A stretch of DNA of 64,000 bases, taken from assembly GCF_964340395.1 (NCBI RefSeq), contig NC_135565.1:14905709-14969708 (forward strand), given 5' to 3'. Origin of the DNA: Glandiceps talaboti. Taxonomy: Eukaryota; Hemichordata; Enteropneusta; Spengelidae. A program made the translations under genes and the position numbers. A model generated the notes under the pieces. It did not search any database, was not told the origin of the DNA, and saw nothing but the letters and a program-made list of their open reading frames with translations. Positions 15,097-52,369 of this stretch are shown piece after piece. Within the stretch, counting starts at the first letter, position 1; each line of letters begins with the position of its first letter.

Positions 15097-17709
15097 GACA
15101 CACAAACACACACCCCATCCCATCCCTAAAATACAGCTTTCCCTTACAGAACATAAAAACAATATGAAATAGAAATTCGAACTAAAAAAACTAACAATAC
15201 GTACCTACTTTTATTTGTTGGATATTAATTTGATATTTGATCATAAATGTATCCAACATTTCAAAAATGTTTTTTGCTGGGAATTGCACCCAGCGATTAT
15301 CTGTTATGCAGACAAATGCACAATACACACAAACACACACAAATGTTACAGAAATCCATTCGGGTTTGGGACTACGTGACAGGGGTATGTTGCACGCTCT
15401 ATATCACGTTGCCACGGAACTGTCAATGCCTTTCCAGTCAATCCACAGGCTATCCCAGAGTCACCCAGGCCCGGCAAACATAGCACCTGCGGGCTCCGCG
15501 TGAGTAATAGTCCCCGATTTCTCGAGTCATTACTCCAGGAGTCCCCCCGAATTCGCACTCGTCTTGAGATAAACACACGGCTGAGTGATACAGCCTACCC
15601 ATCGACTCTGTAGAGCACTCACCCTGGGTTTGGGTCGGTTACAGAAAAATCCCTTGTCTCCAGTGGGATTCGAACCCGACTGCTAATCCTGTGCGCTAAC
15701 GACTACGCTACATGGAGCCGGTGACATATGAATATAGGGATGACAGATAATTGATAGTAACCAGATTAACATTCTCACCTTACTGCATAGATCTTCAAAT
15801 CCTTCAAGTATTGGTCTGTATCCAGTACAACGACATATTACGCCGCCAAGTGCAAGTTCGATGTCTTGTTGTGTTGGTTTAGGTTTGTTACGTAATAGTG
15901 TGTACATTGTCATTACCATACCAGGTGTACAAAACCCGCACTGGGTGCCATGGTAACGAACAATATATTCCTATTTGGAGTAAAGAACGCACAATAGTAC
16001 AGCAACTAAACATACGTGCAAATGAAATGGATTAGATATAAGTGTACATAAGGAACTTCGATAAATATTGTAGCAAAACAGTTGGTAATTAAGGTGGATG
16101 TGGGTTTGACTTTTCTACAATTTCATCGCATAATTTTTACACTTCTTGTAAAAAGTTCCAATTTATGTATCCAAAGATAATGGATATCAATGCCTTTTTA
16201 CGATAATTCACATCATTGATGTCTATTAATAATGTAACAAGATATGAAAATGAAATAAATACGTGGTATGTCGTACCTGGACAGGATGCAATCTAGTTCT
16301 TGTACTCCCAACGCCCTCAACGGTCGTTACAGCCATACCATGAATATAGCAAAGTGGTAGCAAACACGAGTATACGCACATGTGACTGAATTTGAACAAA
16401 AATACATACTTATTAATCACTTCGTGATATTACTGAGGGAGAAGAAATAATTTCTAAATACAATAACAACAATTTAAAGCATACCAGATGGGTTGATACA
16501 TTTAAGGCATAATTCTTGCTGCATACTTAAAAAGTTGTCGCAGAATTCTACTTTACTGATGGATACTTAGCCACCACTTGCTACTGACTAAACTGAAACG
16601 TCGTACTCCACTCCAGGAAATAGAGACACTTTCGATTCATAAACTATTGCTTATGGAGAGTCAGCTCATGATTTGACACCATCTACAATTATTTGCGATT
16701 TCAGAGAAACATCTAGTTGATCTTGAGAATGTGCATGGTATCGTTGCTGAGTTATTGCGTCATGGGAGAAATAGCAGAAATAATTATTTATGTTTGAAGA
16801 ATGAATATTCAGGACAGCTGTTTCACATTAAAAGGTATAACATTTTGTACTCCCTTTATACCTCTGTGGGCTTGCCAACTACAGAAACATTTGAAAATGT
16901 TTTCTATCTCACTATCCTGACTTGGTTTGTATAAATTCAAACTTTCAAAGGGATTTTCATCACGAAATCAACATTAAACGATCAGATTCACGATAAACAC
17001 TGCTTGAGAGATTCACGTCATCTCAAGTACAAGTGTGTTGCACATGACCCCGTCAAACGACACTCAGGAATTCAACTTGATGGTAAAGATTGCATGAAGT
17101 TCAGCGAATGCAATCCAGTCATTGAGTAGTTAGTGAAACATATTAAACATCGCCTACTAACTCATTCAATAGAAGACCAACCAACCAACAACACCCATTT
17201 GGCAGAGGACGAGTTGTAACATAATGTTGTAATGATCGCATAAAGCCTGTCCTGTATGGCAAAAACGTTATAGTGAACACGTATTTACTCTGTGACTTAA
17301 CTGTCAAGTATGTCATTTATGTTTTACTTTCAGTTTTTAATTTTTGTTGTGTTTATCAATCCTCAAGATCTTTACGATGTGTAACTCAGGAAGAAAACAA
17401 ACATTGTTTCCCTTGGTTCATGTTTTCTAATCCAATATGGCGCCGACCACAAATTCAACATGGTGACACCCATGAGTCATTAGTCGAATTCAATGGCATA
17501 GAGCCGCTCTTTACATACATATATCTATCCATCCATTCATCCATGAACATACATACATACATACATACATACATACATACATACATACATACATACATAC
17601 ATACATACATGCATGCATGCATGCATGCATGCATGCATACATACATACATACATACATACATACATACATACATACATACATACATACATACATACATAC
17701 ATACATACA

Positions 17710-17743
<34 letters not shown>

Positions 17744-18888
17744 GAAGGTAAACATATCAGCATGTTACCATTATTGTACGGTTCTGTTCACAAGGCGTGG
17801 CTATCAGTAACGATCTGATTGCTCCACTAAAAGAAGGCATACATAACTATACATTAATTGAAATTGTTATATTTAATGATATAATACTTTATTACATACC
17901 TTATATCATTTGTTACTGGGTTCAATCTTGATAACATAACAGTACATGATCCACAACCACCTTCCCCACAGGAAACTTTTGTACCGGTTAGAAGGGCTGA
18001 TAAATAAGTTAAGGTCAACAAAGTAGTGTACATCTTTTTCAGAGCAAACGTTTTCTCTGTCCAATGTATTCTAGTCATGTTTTCACATGTAAACAATAAT
18101 TTTACAAATGAACGATGTTTATATTGGAAGCGCTGTGTTGAATACATAAGTACCCTTATTCCAAATCCAGAGTAAACAAGTTAAATTATGTATACAACCG
18201 TGTTTCTTACATCGACCGACTATAACAAATACAAATAGCATAATATCTATATTTAACAAGACATGAATAGTGACTTACATAATATATCTGAAAAGAGATC
18301 ACAGCATTTACAAGCTTATTACTTTCTTGATTATTTCATCAAAAGATACCGACTTCTCTAAGATAAGTGGCAAGGGTCATTCTTGGGTTTCCTCTCCATT
18401 GTCGTACCTGTGTTAATTTATGTAAAGAATATAATTTTAGGAATTTGGTGTTCATTTCAAAATGAGCACCTATAGGACTCGTAGTATTCAACAGTTCTAA
18501 TGGTCTAGCACATAATTCAGTACATCAAATGTCATCTTTCACCCCTGATATCCATACATTTCATTCGACACAGTTTCAAGGTGTAAACAGCTGGTCTATA
18601 GGTGATATATTTGACTAAAAATGTATCGGCCATTATAATCATGACCAATTTAACACACGACACATCGTTTTAGCTAAGACAGACTCGATGTGTTATTATC
18701 AGCTTTGAGAGACTCATTGTAAATGTTGTTTTCTGAGTATATGAGTTTGTATGTGAACTATGTTGATCCCAATTTCCTTTTTGATCATACATTTTAAAGT
18801 AACCAAATACTGTATATTGCCAAATCCATTTGTCTTCCCGTTGGTTGGTTGGTTGGTTGGTTGGTTGGTTGGATAGTTGGATGTTTGG

Positions 18889-18935
<47 letters not shown>

Positions 18936-19210
18936 GTTGACTGAGTGACATTGATTGATGGATGCATTCATTCATTCATTCATTCATTCATTCATTCATT
19001 CATTCATTCATTTATTCCATTTGTTATTTTACGAATCGTATCGTATCATCTTACTAACATGACAGAACTTCCAAAAAATTTCTCCAAGTACCCACAATAT
19101 TTTTAAAAAATATATATGTTGCCTACCTTTTTGCCATTTAGGTAAAAAACTAGACTGTCAGATTCGCTGAAGTTGACAAAACCATTGGATCGAGCCGCCA
19201 TCATCTGCAT
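1151..19210 (-). CDS. Xanthine dehydrogenase/aldehyde oxidase family molybdo-flavoenzyme, copy A (5' 21 exons; C-terminus outside window)
   Basis: Multi-exon gene read from 19210 down. Exons in order: 19127-19210, 18350-18407, 17900-17984, 16277-16385, 15779-15970, 14416-14550, 13726-13867, 13100-13261, 12840-12916, 11880-11976, 10932-11038, 9943-10130, 9233-9455, 8540-8642, 7363-7414, 6948-7074, 6522-6641, 5126-5347, 4243-4376, 3241-3412, 1151-1342. They join to 927 open codons covering the 2Fe-2S domains, FAD domain and the first part of the molybdopterin domain. Enzymes of this family oxidise purines or aldehydes in the cytosol using Mo, two 2Fe-2S clusters and FAD. All donors are GT and acceptors AG, except the acceptor of exon 3, which reads CG (17985-17986). 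Exons for roughly the last 380 residues are not found in 1-1150 and must lie beyond the edge. Every exon matches the plus-strand paralogue at 28736-51831. Substrate is not known; divergent oxidase more likely than true xanthine dehydrogenase. Confidence 0.9.
1990..3060 (+). mobile_element. Decayed CR1/L2/Rex1-like non-LTR retrotransposon, reverse transcriptase region
   Basis: Read across frames, the stretch shows reverse transcriptase hallmarks in order: [20 protein letters not shown] near 2280-2340, [15 protein letters not shown] near 2375-2425, a degraded [10 protein letters not shown] near 2640, and [10 protein letters not shown] near 2725-2755 with the catalytic FADD. The frame changes several times and stops interrupt it, so it is dead. 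It lies in intron 20 of copy A on the opposite strand and lacks an endonuclease domain, which suggests 5' truncation. Confidence 0.75.
3241..5347 (-). CDS. Copy A exons 18-20, molybdenum-domain core
   Basis: Exon 18 (5126-5347) carries [18 protein letters not shown], exon 19 (4243-4376) carries [10 protein letters not shown] and exon 20 (3241-3412) carries [15 protein letters not shown]. These are conserved molybdopterin-domain signatures of the xanthine oxidase family. The Glu in GGKE is the residue equivalent to Glu802 of bovine xanthine oxidase, and this copy retains it, unlike copy B. Exon 18 matches copy B at 58 of 74 residues by direct count. Confidence 0.88.
5560..6320. repeat. AT-rich dispersed repeat in copy A intron 17
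   Basis: TTGCCTAATTATCGGTAAAA occurs twice (near 5606 and 5667), followed both times by CTGACTACAAACCTA. Diverged similar DNA, inverted, is at 53480-53730 (ATAATTAGGCAACATCTTAA). Confidence 0.5.
6383..6428. repeat. (ATAC)n microsatellite
   Basis: Tetranucleotide run in copy A intron 17. Confidence 0.9.
7190..7345. repeat. (GACA)n microsatellite, copy A intron 15
   Basis: Pure GACA repeats near 7213-7274 with degenerate flanks, starting 18 bases past the exon 15 donor. In gene sense it is TGTC, like the tract in the homologous intron of copy B. Confidence 0.9.
7876..7960. repeat. (AT)n microsatellite
   Basis: Uninterrupted AT dinucleotides in copy A intron 14. Confidence 0.95.
13458..13535. 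repeat. (GA)n microsatellite
   Basis: Perfect GA repeat in copy A intron 7. Confidence 0.95.
15034..15112. repeat. (CA)n microsatellite
   Basis: CA repeat, degenerate after 15091, in copy A intron 5. Confidence 0.95.
15350..15720 (-). mobile_element. tRNA-derived SINE
   Basis: The minus strand begins GGCTCCATGTAGCGTAGTCG, an A-box-like segment (complement of 15698-15710), followed at tRNA spacing by GGTTCGAATCC, a perfect B-box (complement of 15666-15676). About 300 bases of non-tRNA body follow, reaching roughly 15350. It does not fold as an intact tRNA. It is inserted in copy A intron 5, 60 bases upstream of exon 5, in the same orientation as the gene. Confidence 0.7.
15779..15970 (-). 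CDS. Copy A exon 5, second 2Fe-2S cluster
   Basis: The exon encodes [19 protein letters not shown] and later [13 protein letters not shown], the four-cysteine helical 2Fe-2S motif diagnostic of the family (CxxC then CxC). It is 192 nt, the same as copy B exon 5 at 33137-33328, and nearly identical in sequence. Clean AG acceptor and GTGAG donor. Confidence 0.9.
17547..17741. repeat. Compound (ATAC)n(ATGC)n(ATAC)n(AC)n microsatellite
   Basis: Four consecutive blocks, with the ATGC block near 17609-17638, in copy A intron 3. Confidence 0.95.
17900..17984 (-). CDS. Copy A exon 3, first 2Fe-2S cluster, with a non-AG acceptor
   Basis: The exon encodes [17 protein letters not shown], holding three of the four cysteines of the plant-ferredoxin-type cluster. 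The expected boundary (by identity with copy B, where it is TCTAACAG then GTACAAAAG) reads TCTAACCG here, so the invariant AG is CG at 17985-17986. The next downstream AG ends the GTACAAAAG string nine bases into the exon. Using it would remove three residues (G, T, K) and keep the frame and all cysteines. Whether this copy makes normal, shortened or mis-spliced mRNA is not known. Confidence 0.75.
18838..19015. repeat. (GGTT)n, (GATT)n and (ATTC)n microsatellites
   Basis: Three adjacent tetranucleotide blocks in copy A intron 1. Confidence 0.95.
19127..19210 (-). CDS. Copy A exon 1 (start codon, N-terminal beta strand)
   Basis: The exon encodes 28 residues ending LVFYLNGKK, the family's N-terminal strand (compare FFVNGRKV in xanthine dehydrogenase). 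The ATG at 19208-19210 directly follows TTTGTACAG, a good splice acceptor, so an untranslated exon probably lies upstream. A second ATG two codons later is also possible as the start. The donor is AAG then GTAGGC. Its plus-strand twin (28736-28819) has the same length and the same acceptor abutting the ATG. Confidence 0.8.
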
Positions 19211-20462
19211 CTGTACAAAGTATGAATACACTTTAGATATAGAATAAACGAATCAGAACAAATATATCTCAAAGATACAAAGAGTTTACACAAGGGGTAC
19301 ACCCGAGAAATACCCATTAGTTTGCTTAATGAATGATAACAACTAAAGTCCTGATGAAGATGCAGAGGATGACAATATTCTTGGTGACAACAATGTTACT
19401 GATAAAAATTCTGTTAGTCATCATGCGAATAGTCATGATGGCAAACAGTAAACTCAAATCAAAATATATTATTACATTGTAACAGTAAATAGGATGGTGT
19501 GCCGATTATTAGTAGAGTATTATGTCTTACACTGAATTCTGTGTTTCATATTGTCTATTATTATATATGAACCAGTGTGTACATTGTGTACAGTCAGAAA
19601 CACCAAATTTAAACTGAATGCCTTCCGTAAGCTTAAGGGTAGTCTTGCAATTTCATGAGTTGTGCAAGAAATTCAGCTCTACACCTGTGATTTTTTCAAG
19701 TTCCAGTGAAAGTTCATTCTCGAAAACGTTGTTCAAATGCCAGGAAAGCATGCCATTCTTGACAGCACTTGGGCTTCATGATCCCCTACATACCCGACAT
19801 ATGTATACTCATTTCCACGGCAAATAAACGAAATTGAAACCCGCATAACATTGCTATTATGCACCAGAAAGTTTACATACTTCATGGTATGCATCGTAAC
19901 AGTTGAATAACTTTAATACAGTGAAGTGATTAGGTATTATTGCCCCACTTCATTACTGGGTAAAGTGTATACATTCTTGTTTCGATCGAGATTGACAGCT
20001 GATGCACATTCTGCTCCAAATTGTATACATGTGTGAAAGGTGTGAAGTCAGCAGACAATCGTGACTATATATTTTTGCAATAAAGCTTACAGGTGATGTG
20101 TATTTTCAGTGCTCACCTCTTTGCTTTGATTTAATAATCTTCAGCATCAACGGAAATATCAATACAAACACATGAAACCCCTAAAAACAGAGTCTTTCTC
20201 AGTGTAGAGCAACAGCATGTATCTATCCATACAGCTTCCTGGTTTACCTTATATTGACGTTGGTGGTGCAGTTTTGAAATGGGGCAATTGTGCAACCAGA
20301 TGATCGATTAATTACGCAAAGTACTCATTAATATTCATTGGATTTTTACCAAACCCTAATCAGTTCTTGCCATTACTCAACAGAACACCTACCAAATTTC
20401 GCTTGAATTGAGCCAGCCATTTTGGAGATAACGATGACACAGACAGACAGACAGACAGACAG

Positions 20463-20494
<32 letters not shown>

Positions 20495-22329
20495 TCTCAC
20501 CCACTAACATATCTCTTCCTTACGGAAGAAAAAACTGGTATTTTCAGTTGGCTATGCAAATGAGATACATTGAGATAAAATAGATCCTAATTCAAAACGA
20601 ATCCCTGATGAAAATAAGGAAATAAATGCATTTGCTCTTAAAGCACATACGCGTCTCTCAGGTTGTTACGGACTTTTGAACATTTTTGTGTTGGTTCACA
20701 AAGTATTTCACTATTTTTCTTGACCACCATGAGTTCTGAAGCATCAAATAACTATGCAAATTAGTCGCTTACTTGTCACATAAATATGCAAATTAGTTAG
20801 GTATTTTCAGTGCAAACAAACAAACAAACAACAATTCAACTACTTTCAATATGCTGTATACATGAAAGTATAACCCACTAACATAATCGATAATTGAAGT
20901 TTACTAATGTATCAAAGGTGTCTGGTATTTCAATCGCTTCCACTGGATAATTATACACTTCTATGAAACATTTTAAAAGTTACTGTAAGTCATTTTATAG
21001 TGATATCCGACCAGGAAAAGCAATATTCGACAACTGTCGTCACACATCTGCACCTTATATTTACATCAGCTGCACCGGCGGCGGTGGCAGTCCCTGGGTG
21101 GATGGGTGGCCATGCTTGTTAGCGAAATTTCAAATGTACCCTTGTTTCCGGAATATTTTAATGAATTTTTAGTGAATCTGGGAGAACATCACTGCAAAAG
21201 ACACCCCCTTATTTCCGAAATACGGGAGGTTTTACCTTCAAGGACACCTAATCTATACACTACACGTACACTAAGGGCATCCTACCCCTATTCTCGGAAG
21301 ATGATCTGAAAAAGTACCCCTTTTTACGATTCCACGGACCTAGATAGCCAACGAAAAACACCACTTTTCAATGAAATTTCTAACAAGTATGCGTACCCGC
21401 TTTGTTTGGGACTGCCACCACCGGGCAGCTACCAGATGCTAATGCCACCGCTATTAGGTGATCAGAAAGTAACGGATACAATAATTGAGCTATTAGTTTT
21501 ACTAAACAAGTACGTCTACCTTCCAGTCGGTTTTAAACTACAGCAGAATATGTTTTGCCAAAAGATCGTTGTGTCGAAGGTGTTTAAGAATCCTTTGTAT
21601 CAGTGCACCCCTCCTATTATTACGTACGAAATTGCAAGCCAAAGTTGTATATGTACGTGTGGGAGCCCAGCCACGGAAGGAATATCTTCCTTGTCTATGT
21701 TTGGGGGATGTAACTGTCGATACCGTGTTGTCTCATGCAGTCTTGCCGTCACCATCATACATAAGGACCAAGTGAATATGGTTCTGTTTTGAACAACGTG
21801 AATAGTGAATTTGTGTCTTCACATAATACAAGAATAAAGATACATGTACTTAGTGCAGTTGTGAAAAATGAAGCTAAAATACATGTATCTTGTAAATGAA
21901 TGCATGATGCACACATTTTGAATGCAGTGAATTTCCTTAGGTACATGTGAATGGTTTGTTTACCATTCCAAGCCATTGCATAGAACAGAATACACAACCA
22001 TGACAATGTATAATATTTCAGGCAGGCAGGCAGGCAAGCAAGAAACAAACATTGGAGCCATAAAGCACACACGTTTAATACAAAAGTACGATATTTCTAT
22101 ATGTATTATATAATTAAACGAGTGGCACTAGTATTACATGTAAATACGATTGATAAATACAAACTCAGATGCAGATAGAACTTAGAATTACTGTAATACA
22201 AACAATGGACGGGTCATGATCACATTCTAATTTGCACAAAACATAGACGCCTGCGCTGATATGATATCTACCCACAAACTCCACTAACAATCATACAACT
22301 AGACTGTTTATTTTTAGCAGGCTACTCAC
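19211..22329. other. Upstream region of copy A; no coding exon recognised
   Basis: Mostly unique AT-rich DNA with a (CAGA)n(CA)n tract at 20443-20491 preceded by a dispersed repeat (about 20260-20440), and the MITE-like segment at 21073-21425. Open frames at 21406-21792 and 21106-21309 show no family motif. Confidence 0.45.
21073..21425. mobile_element. Possible MITE-like element, family 3 (about 353 bp)
   Basis: GGCGGTGGCAGTCCC near 21080-21094 pairs with GGGACTGCCACCACC at 21408-21422 (one mismatch). CAGCT lies just outside each end and could be the target duplication. The inverted repeat is short, so this is tentative. Confidence 0.35.
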
Positions 22330-22630
22330 CGTGCATTTGTTATGGACGACCACTTTTCAGAAATCCCTACAGCACAGTCATCGATCGTCGCGTCGTTTCC
22401 AACACCTGGGTCGCGTTAGAGTAGAGAGTTTCGGCCACACGTTCAACGTGTATGCGGACGCGCAACTCACCCACGTGAAGTTCACGTTCAACTGTGAGCT
22501 TTTCAGCACGTACGGTTGTATGAACGATTTTCAGTGCCCCTCTGAAACCGTTCTTTAGTGGAGTAATCCATTAGGACGCCCTCAACGGAGAGGGAACTTC
22601 TGCTGGTATATAAGTGTATCTACCCGGAAA
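22330..22630 (-). other. GC-richer segment, candidate untranslated first exon of copy A
   Basis: More GC- and CpG-rich than its surroundings. On the minus strand it ends CACG then GTGAGT (22329 downward), a strong donor. The copy A start codon at 19210 sits directly behind an acceptor, so a noncoding exon here would join to it. Unproven; the small open frame on the plus strand (22331-22558) has no known motif. Confidence 0.25.
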
Positions 22631-22654
22631 TCCCTTAAAGGTGCGGTATTGTTG

Positions 22655-23440
22655 GATTGCCACAGTAGCTTGATATCAGATAAATAGCGGCTATTGGCTA
22701 TTTATTGGATTGCCAAAATAGATTCATCTCCAACATAGCTTGATTCGAGATAAATAGCAGCTATTGGGGATTTATCGAATTGCCTAGATAAATAGCGGCT
22801 ATTGGCTATAAATAGCCAGGTAATTGCTTGCTATCAGCTACTGTAAAAACGGGAATATAGTATGATTATCTCCCTAGGTAGCTATTCAAGCTAAGAGCCA
22901 TTGATAGCCACAATTAGCCATTAATAGCCGACTATCAGCTAACAACCCCTGGCACTCTTCAGGCTATTCAACTATTCAAGCTATTTGCCATTAATAGCCG
23001 ATATTAGCCATTAATAACAGGCTAATAGCTAGCTACCACCTATTCAATATTGGTCATGAATAGCTAGGTAATAGCTTGTTATCAGCTATTGTCAAACTGG
23101 GAATATGGTATAAATATCTCCCTAATCAGCCATGCAAGCTAATAACCATTACTAGCCGACTACCAGCTAACAACCCCCAACAGTCTCCAGGTCCTGGTTC
23201 TTAAGATAGTCAAGCTTATAGCCATTATTAGCCGCTATTAGCCATCAATAGCGGCTAATAGCCAGCTACCAGCGAACAACCCTCTGCACTCTCCAACACA
23301 TGGCTATTAAACTATTCAAGCTATTAGCCATTAATAGCCGCTATTAGCCATTAATAGCCAGCTAATAGCCGGCTACCAGCTACCGACCCCATTACTATCT
23401 GAACGTTCTTAGACGCTAATAGCTATTTCTAGCCATTCAA
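22655..23440. repeat. TAGC-rich, self-complementary tandem array
   Basis: Dozens of variants of TAGCCATTAATAGCCGCTAT and of the palindrome AATAGCGGCTATT. A higher-order unit of roughly 230-240 bases is visible: CTATCAGCTACTGTAAAAAC...CTCCCTAGGTAGC near 22830-22885 recurs diverged near 23070-23130, each followed by CAGCTAACAACCCC. It lies between the head-to-head oxidase genes. Confidence 0.75.
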
Positions 23441-24928
23441 AACACATCTCCCATTTCACCATGTACCACATAATCACACATTCTCATGTTTATTATCACA
23501 CAGACCTTTACATTTCATGTTTATCGTGTATCACATATCCACACATTCACATGCATATTTTACCGATCTTTAAAGTTCATGTTTTATATTTGAATAACAC
23601 GACGAGCGTTACAATGCAAATTAAAAGACTGCAACATCCAAACACCATTTCTTCATAAACATCATATGGTCACTAAACGAAATCAGTAGCATATATTTGG
23701 AAATGCCAAATGACATTAGTTAAGCGTACTGACTACTGTAACAATCGCAAACAATGGACAGCTTACGCAATCAATTCTTCTTTTCATGCCATAGAACAAC
23801 AAAATACACGACAAGACTACAATGTATGTATGCATTTACCTAAAATACTATATATCTTGTTGGGGTCTTCAACCAGTTGTAAACTTCGAAATAGTCGGAA
23901 AATTTAGTCAAAAACATGTCGGGTAGCTAGCAACTCTCACCATGGATGTATTAGTGAGATGCTCTCACTGAGTCACAGTGAGTGTAAACAACTCGGAAAC
24001 GGACAGGAAATGTTTATGTAGCTTAATGTATGCAAACAAACATCGTACAATAAACATTTAGAGATCCTTTGATGTTTACCGCAGTTGCGTATCCTGTGGG
24101 CATAGACCTTGGAGGATCTATGGTTAAACAGAAACAAAACTCAAGGAATTCGAAATAGATGTATATTCATGAACGTCGGGTTCTTGAGAGTTATTTCATA
24201 TTTTCACATGAATTTTGCCCGATTGGTAAACTCTTTCACCTCTATTCTTTCACATCTATCTTTCTCTCACTGGTTCACGCTGGAGAGCAACGTCTATGAT
24301 TTTTATTAATTAAATGCACATTGAATTTCCGGGACTCCTAATTTCTTATCACCTTTTAGATAAAGTCGGGAACGATATCAGTGATATAATGTTGGTCTAC
24401 ATCCAAAAATTATCAATGTTTTTTTAATAATTAGGCAATATGTTAACTGTGCAAGCTTCACGTTTCATTTGGTTTTATATAATTAATTTTCCAATTAAGT
24501 GGTACATCATGTGTAATAGCTATAGTTTAGAATTTTGCATTCCAGCAATGTGTGTAAGCCCCAAAATCTATGGTTTTGCCAATACGGGCGGCATTCAGTT
24601 TAAATCTGGTTGTGAAGATGTAGAGGTCACGACACCCCACTTTACATAGTTAACGTGATGTGGATTACCAGCCTCATTGTGTTGGAAACTATACATAGAC
24701 TGTGTGAAATATTGAAACAAAAATAATAGTTTTGCTGGGCTTTTAACTAAAAATATATACGAATGTCGCTATTTATAAGATGACTCCATATGTCAGTTTG
24801 CATAAACTGCTCCCGAAGAGAAATATGGCACCATTGAGTAAATAGAGTTAGGGTACAAAATAAATGTATTCGGTCCACAAACACCGCCCTACAAGACAAC
24901 GTGTATTGATGGAGTTCACCTGCACTCA

Positions 24929-24995
<67 letters not shown>

Positions 24996-25103
24996 TATAC
25001 ACACATTTGCATACATACATATATACATTTAAAAAAAACATTATAACAATTGATGTTCATCTAAACCAAAGTAATACTAAATAACCCCATCGAAGGGAAT
25101 TTC
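23441..25103. other. No gene recognised
   Basis: AT-rich spacer with scattered short frames and a (CA)n tract at 24928-24991. The part around 24310-24500 resembles the AT-rich dispersed repeat at 5560-6320 and 53480-53730. Confidence 0.4.
24928..24991. repeat. (CA)n microsatellite
   Basis: CA repeat in the spacer between the two oxidase genes. Confidence 0.95.
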
Positions 25104-25139
25104 ACAGACACAGACACAGACACAGACACAGACATAGGT

Positions 25140-25206
<67 letters not shown>

Positions 25207-25210
25207 CGCG

Positions 25211-25274
<64 letters not shown>

Positions 25275-25275
25275 T
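25104..25275. repeat. Compound (CAGA)n(AT)n(GT)n microsatellite
   Basis: Hexanucleotide and CAGA repeats to about 25205, AT repeats to 25247, then GT; starts about 70 bases past the methyltransferase-like exon donor. Confidence 0.95.
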
Positions 25276-25343
25276 CACGTGTTTGCGATGTGTATTAAGT
25301 CTGGCAACTAACAGAATATTAATGCAATAGTAAAAACATTTAC

Positions 25344-25539
25344 CAACTCCTGTGCCAATGGCCAATACCCGTAATTCGTTGTTCGGATCGATTCGTAGAT
25401 TTCTTAATATCACTTTCTTATAATCGTCAGTATGACTGGAGTCGTTCTTTGCAATTGACAGGGCGCGGTTTTTCACAAGAACTCCGAGAGCATCAATATA
25501 TTCGTCTTCGTGGAACAGAATGTCTCCAGCTTCCAGCAT
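25344..25539 (-). CDS. Histamine N-methyltransferase-like first coding exon (orphan)
   Basis: From the ATG at 25537-25539 the exon encodes 65 residues beginning MLEAGDILFHEDEYIDALGV and ending ELRVLAIGTGVG at a GTAAAT donor. The layout matches the start of small-molecule methyltransferases of the histamine N-methyltransferase type: an N-terminal helix with a D-Y-x-x-A/S-F-like pattern, then a hydrophobic strand and the glycine-rich SAM motif I (compare KILSIGGGAGE). I could not find the next exon in the minus direction before copy A begins at 19210, so the gene may have a long intron, be nested, or be an exon-only remnant. Function is inferred from pattern only. Confidence 0.5.
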
Positions 25540-51831
<26,292 letters not shown>

Positions 51832-52369
51832 TGCCATTTAATACATTGTCTCTACAACTTGACCACAATTTTTGTCTTTCAACAAATTCCAAAAACATAT
51901 TAGATATACTGAGACGCCATTCAAGTGTTTACACCTCCATTATACAGAAATAACCTTTCATTTTATACTGTCATTTTATACTGTGACCTTTGACCTCGCT
52001 TCTACTTTCATTTATGGTTGATGTTGTTACTTTTTATGGTTCTGGATCTGGTTAATGATATTATCTTTATTGTCGATGTTATTATTTTCAAAGTTGAGTT
52101 TTATCACATATCTGGTGTATATTATTACAGTTATGGTTTAAGGTATTACGTTTATGGTTGAAGTTGCTTCATTTATAGTTATATTGTTACCTTTCTGATT
52201 TATATTATTACATTTATGGGTCATGTTACTAGTTTCATGGTTGACTTTTATTAGATATTTGATGTATGTTATTACATGTATAGTTGATGTTGAATCACCT
52301 ACAAATATAAACAAATACAAATGTAATACTCACCATATATATAGCTATCCAGTTGCCTATCCAACCGTG

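Noticed and set aside
15666-15720. Possible genuine tRNA gene
   Set aside because: A- and B-boxes are present but the acceptor stem and anticodon arm do not pair properly; a SINE body follows.
17455-17763. Open frames rich in Tyr-Val-Cys-Met or His-Thr-Tyr-Ile repeats
   Set aside because: Translation of ATAC microsatellites on both strands; same for similar frames at 43286-43632, 47533-47825 and 60022-60276.
21406-21792. 128-codon frame on the plus strand
   Set aside because: Cys-rich by chance, overlaps the end of a MITE-like repeat, no domain recognised.
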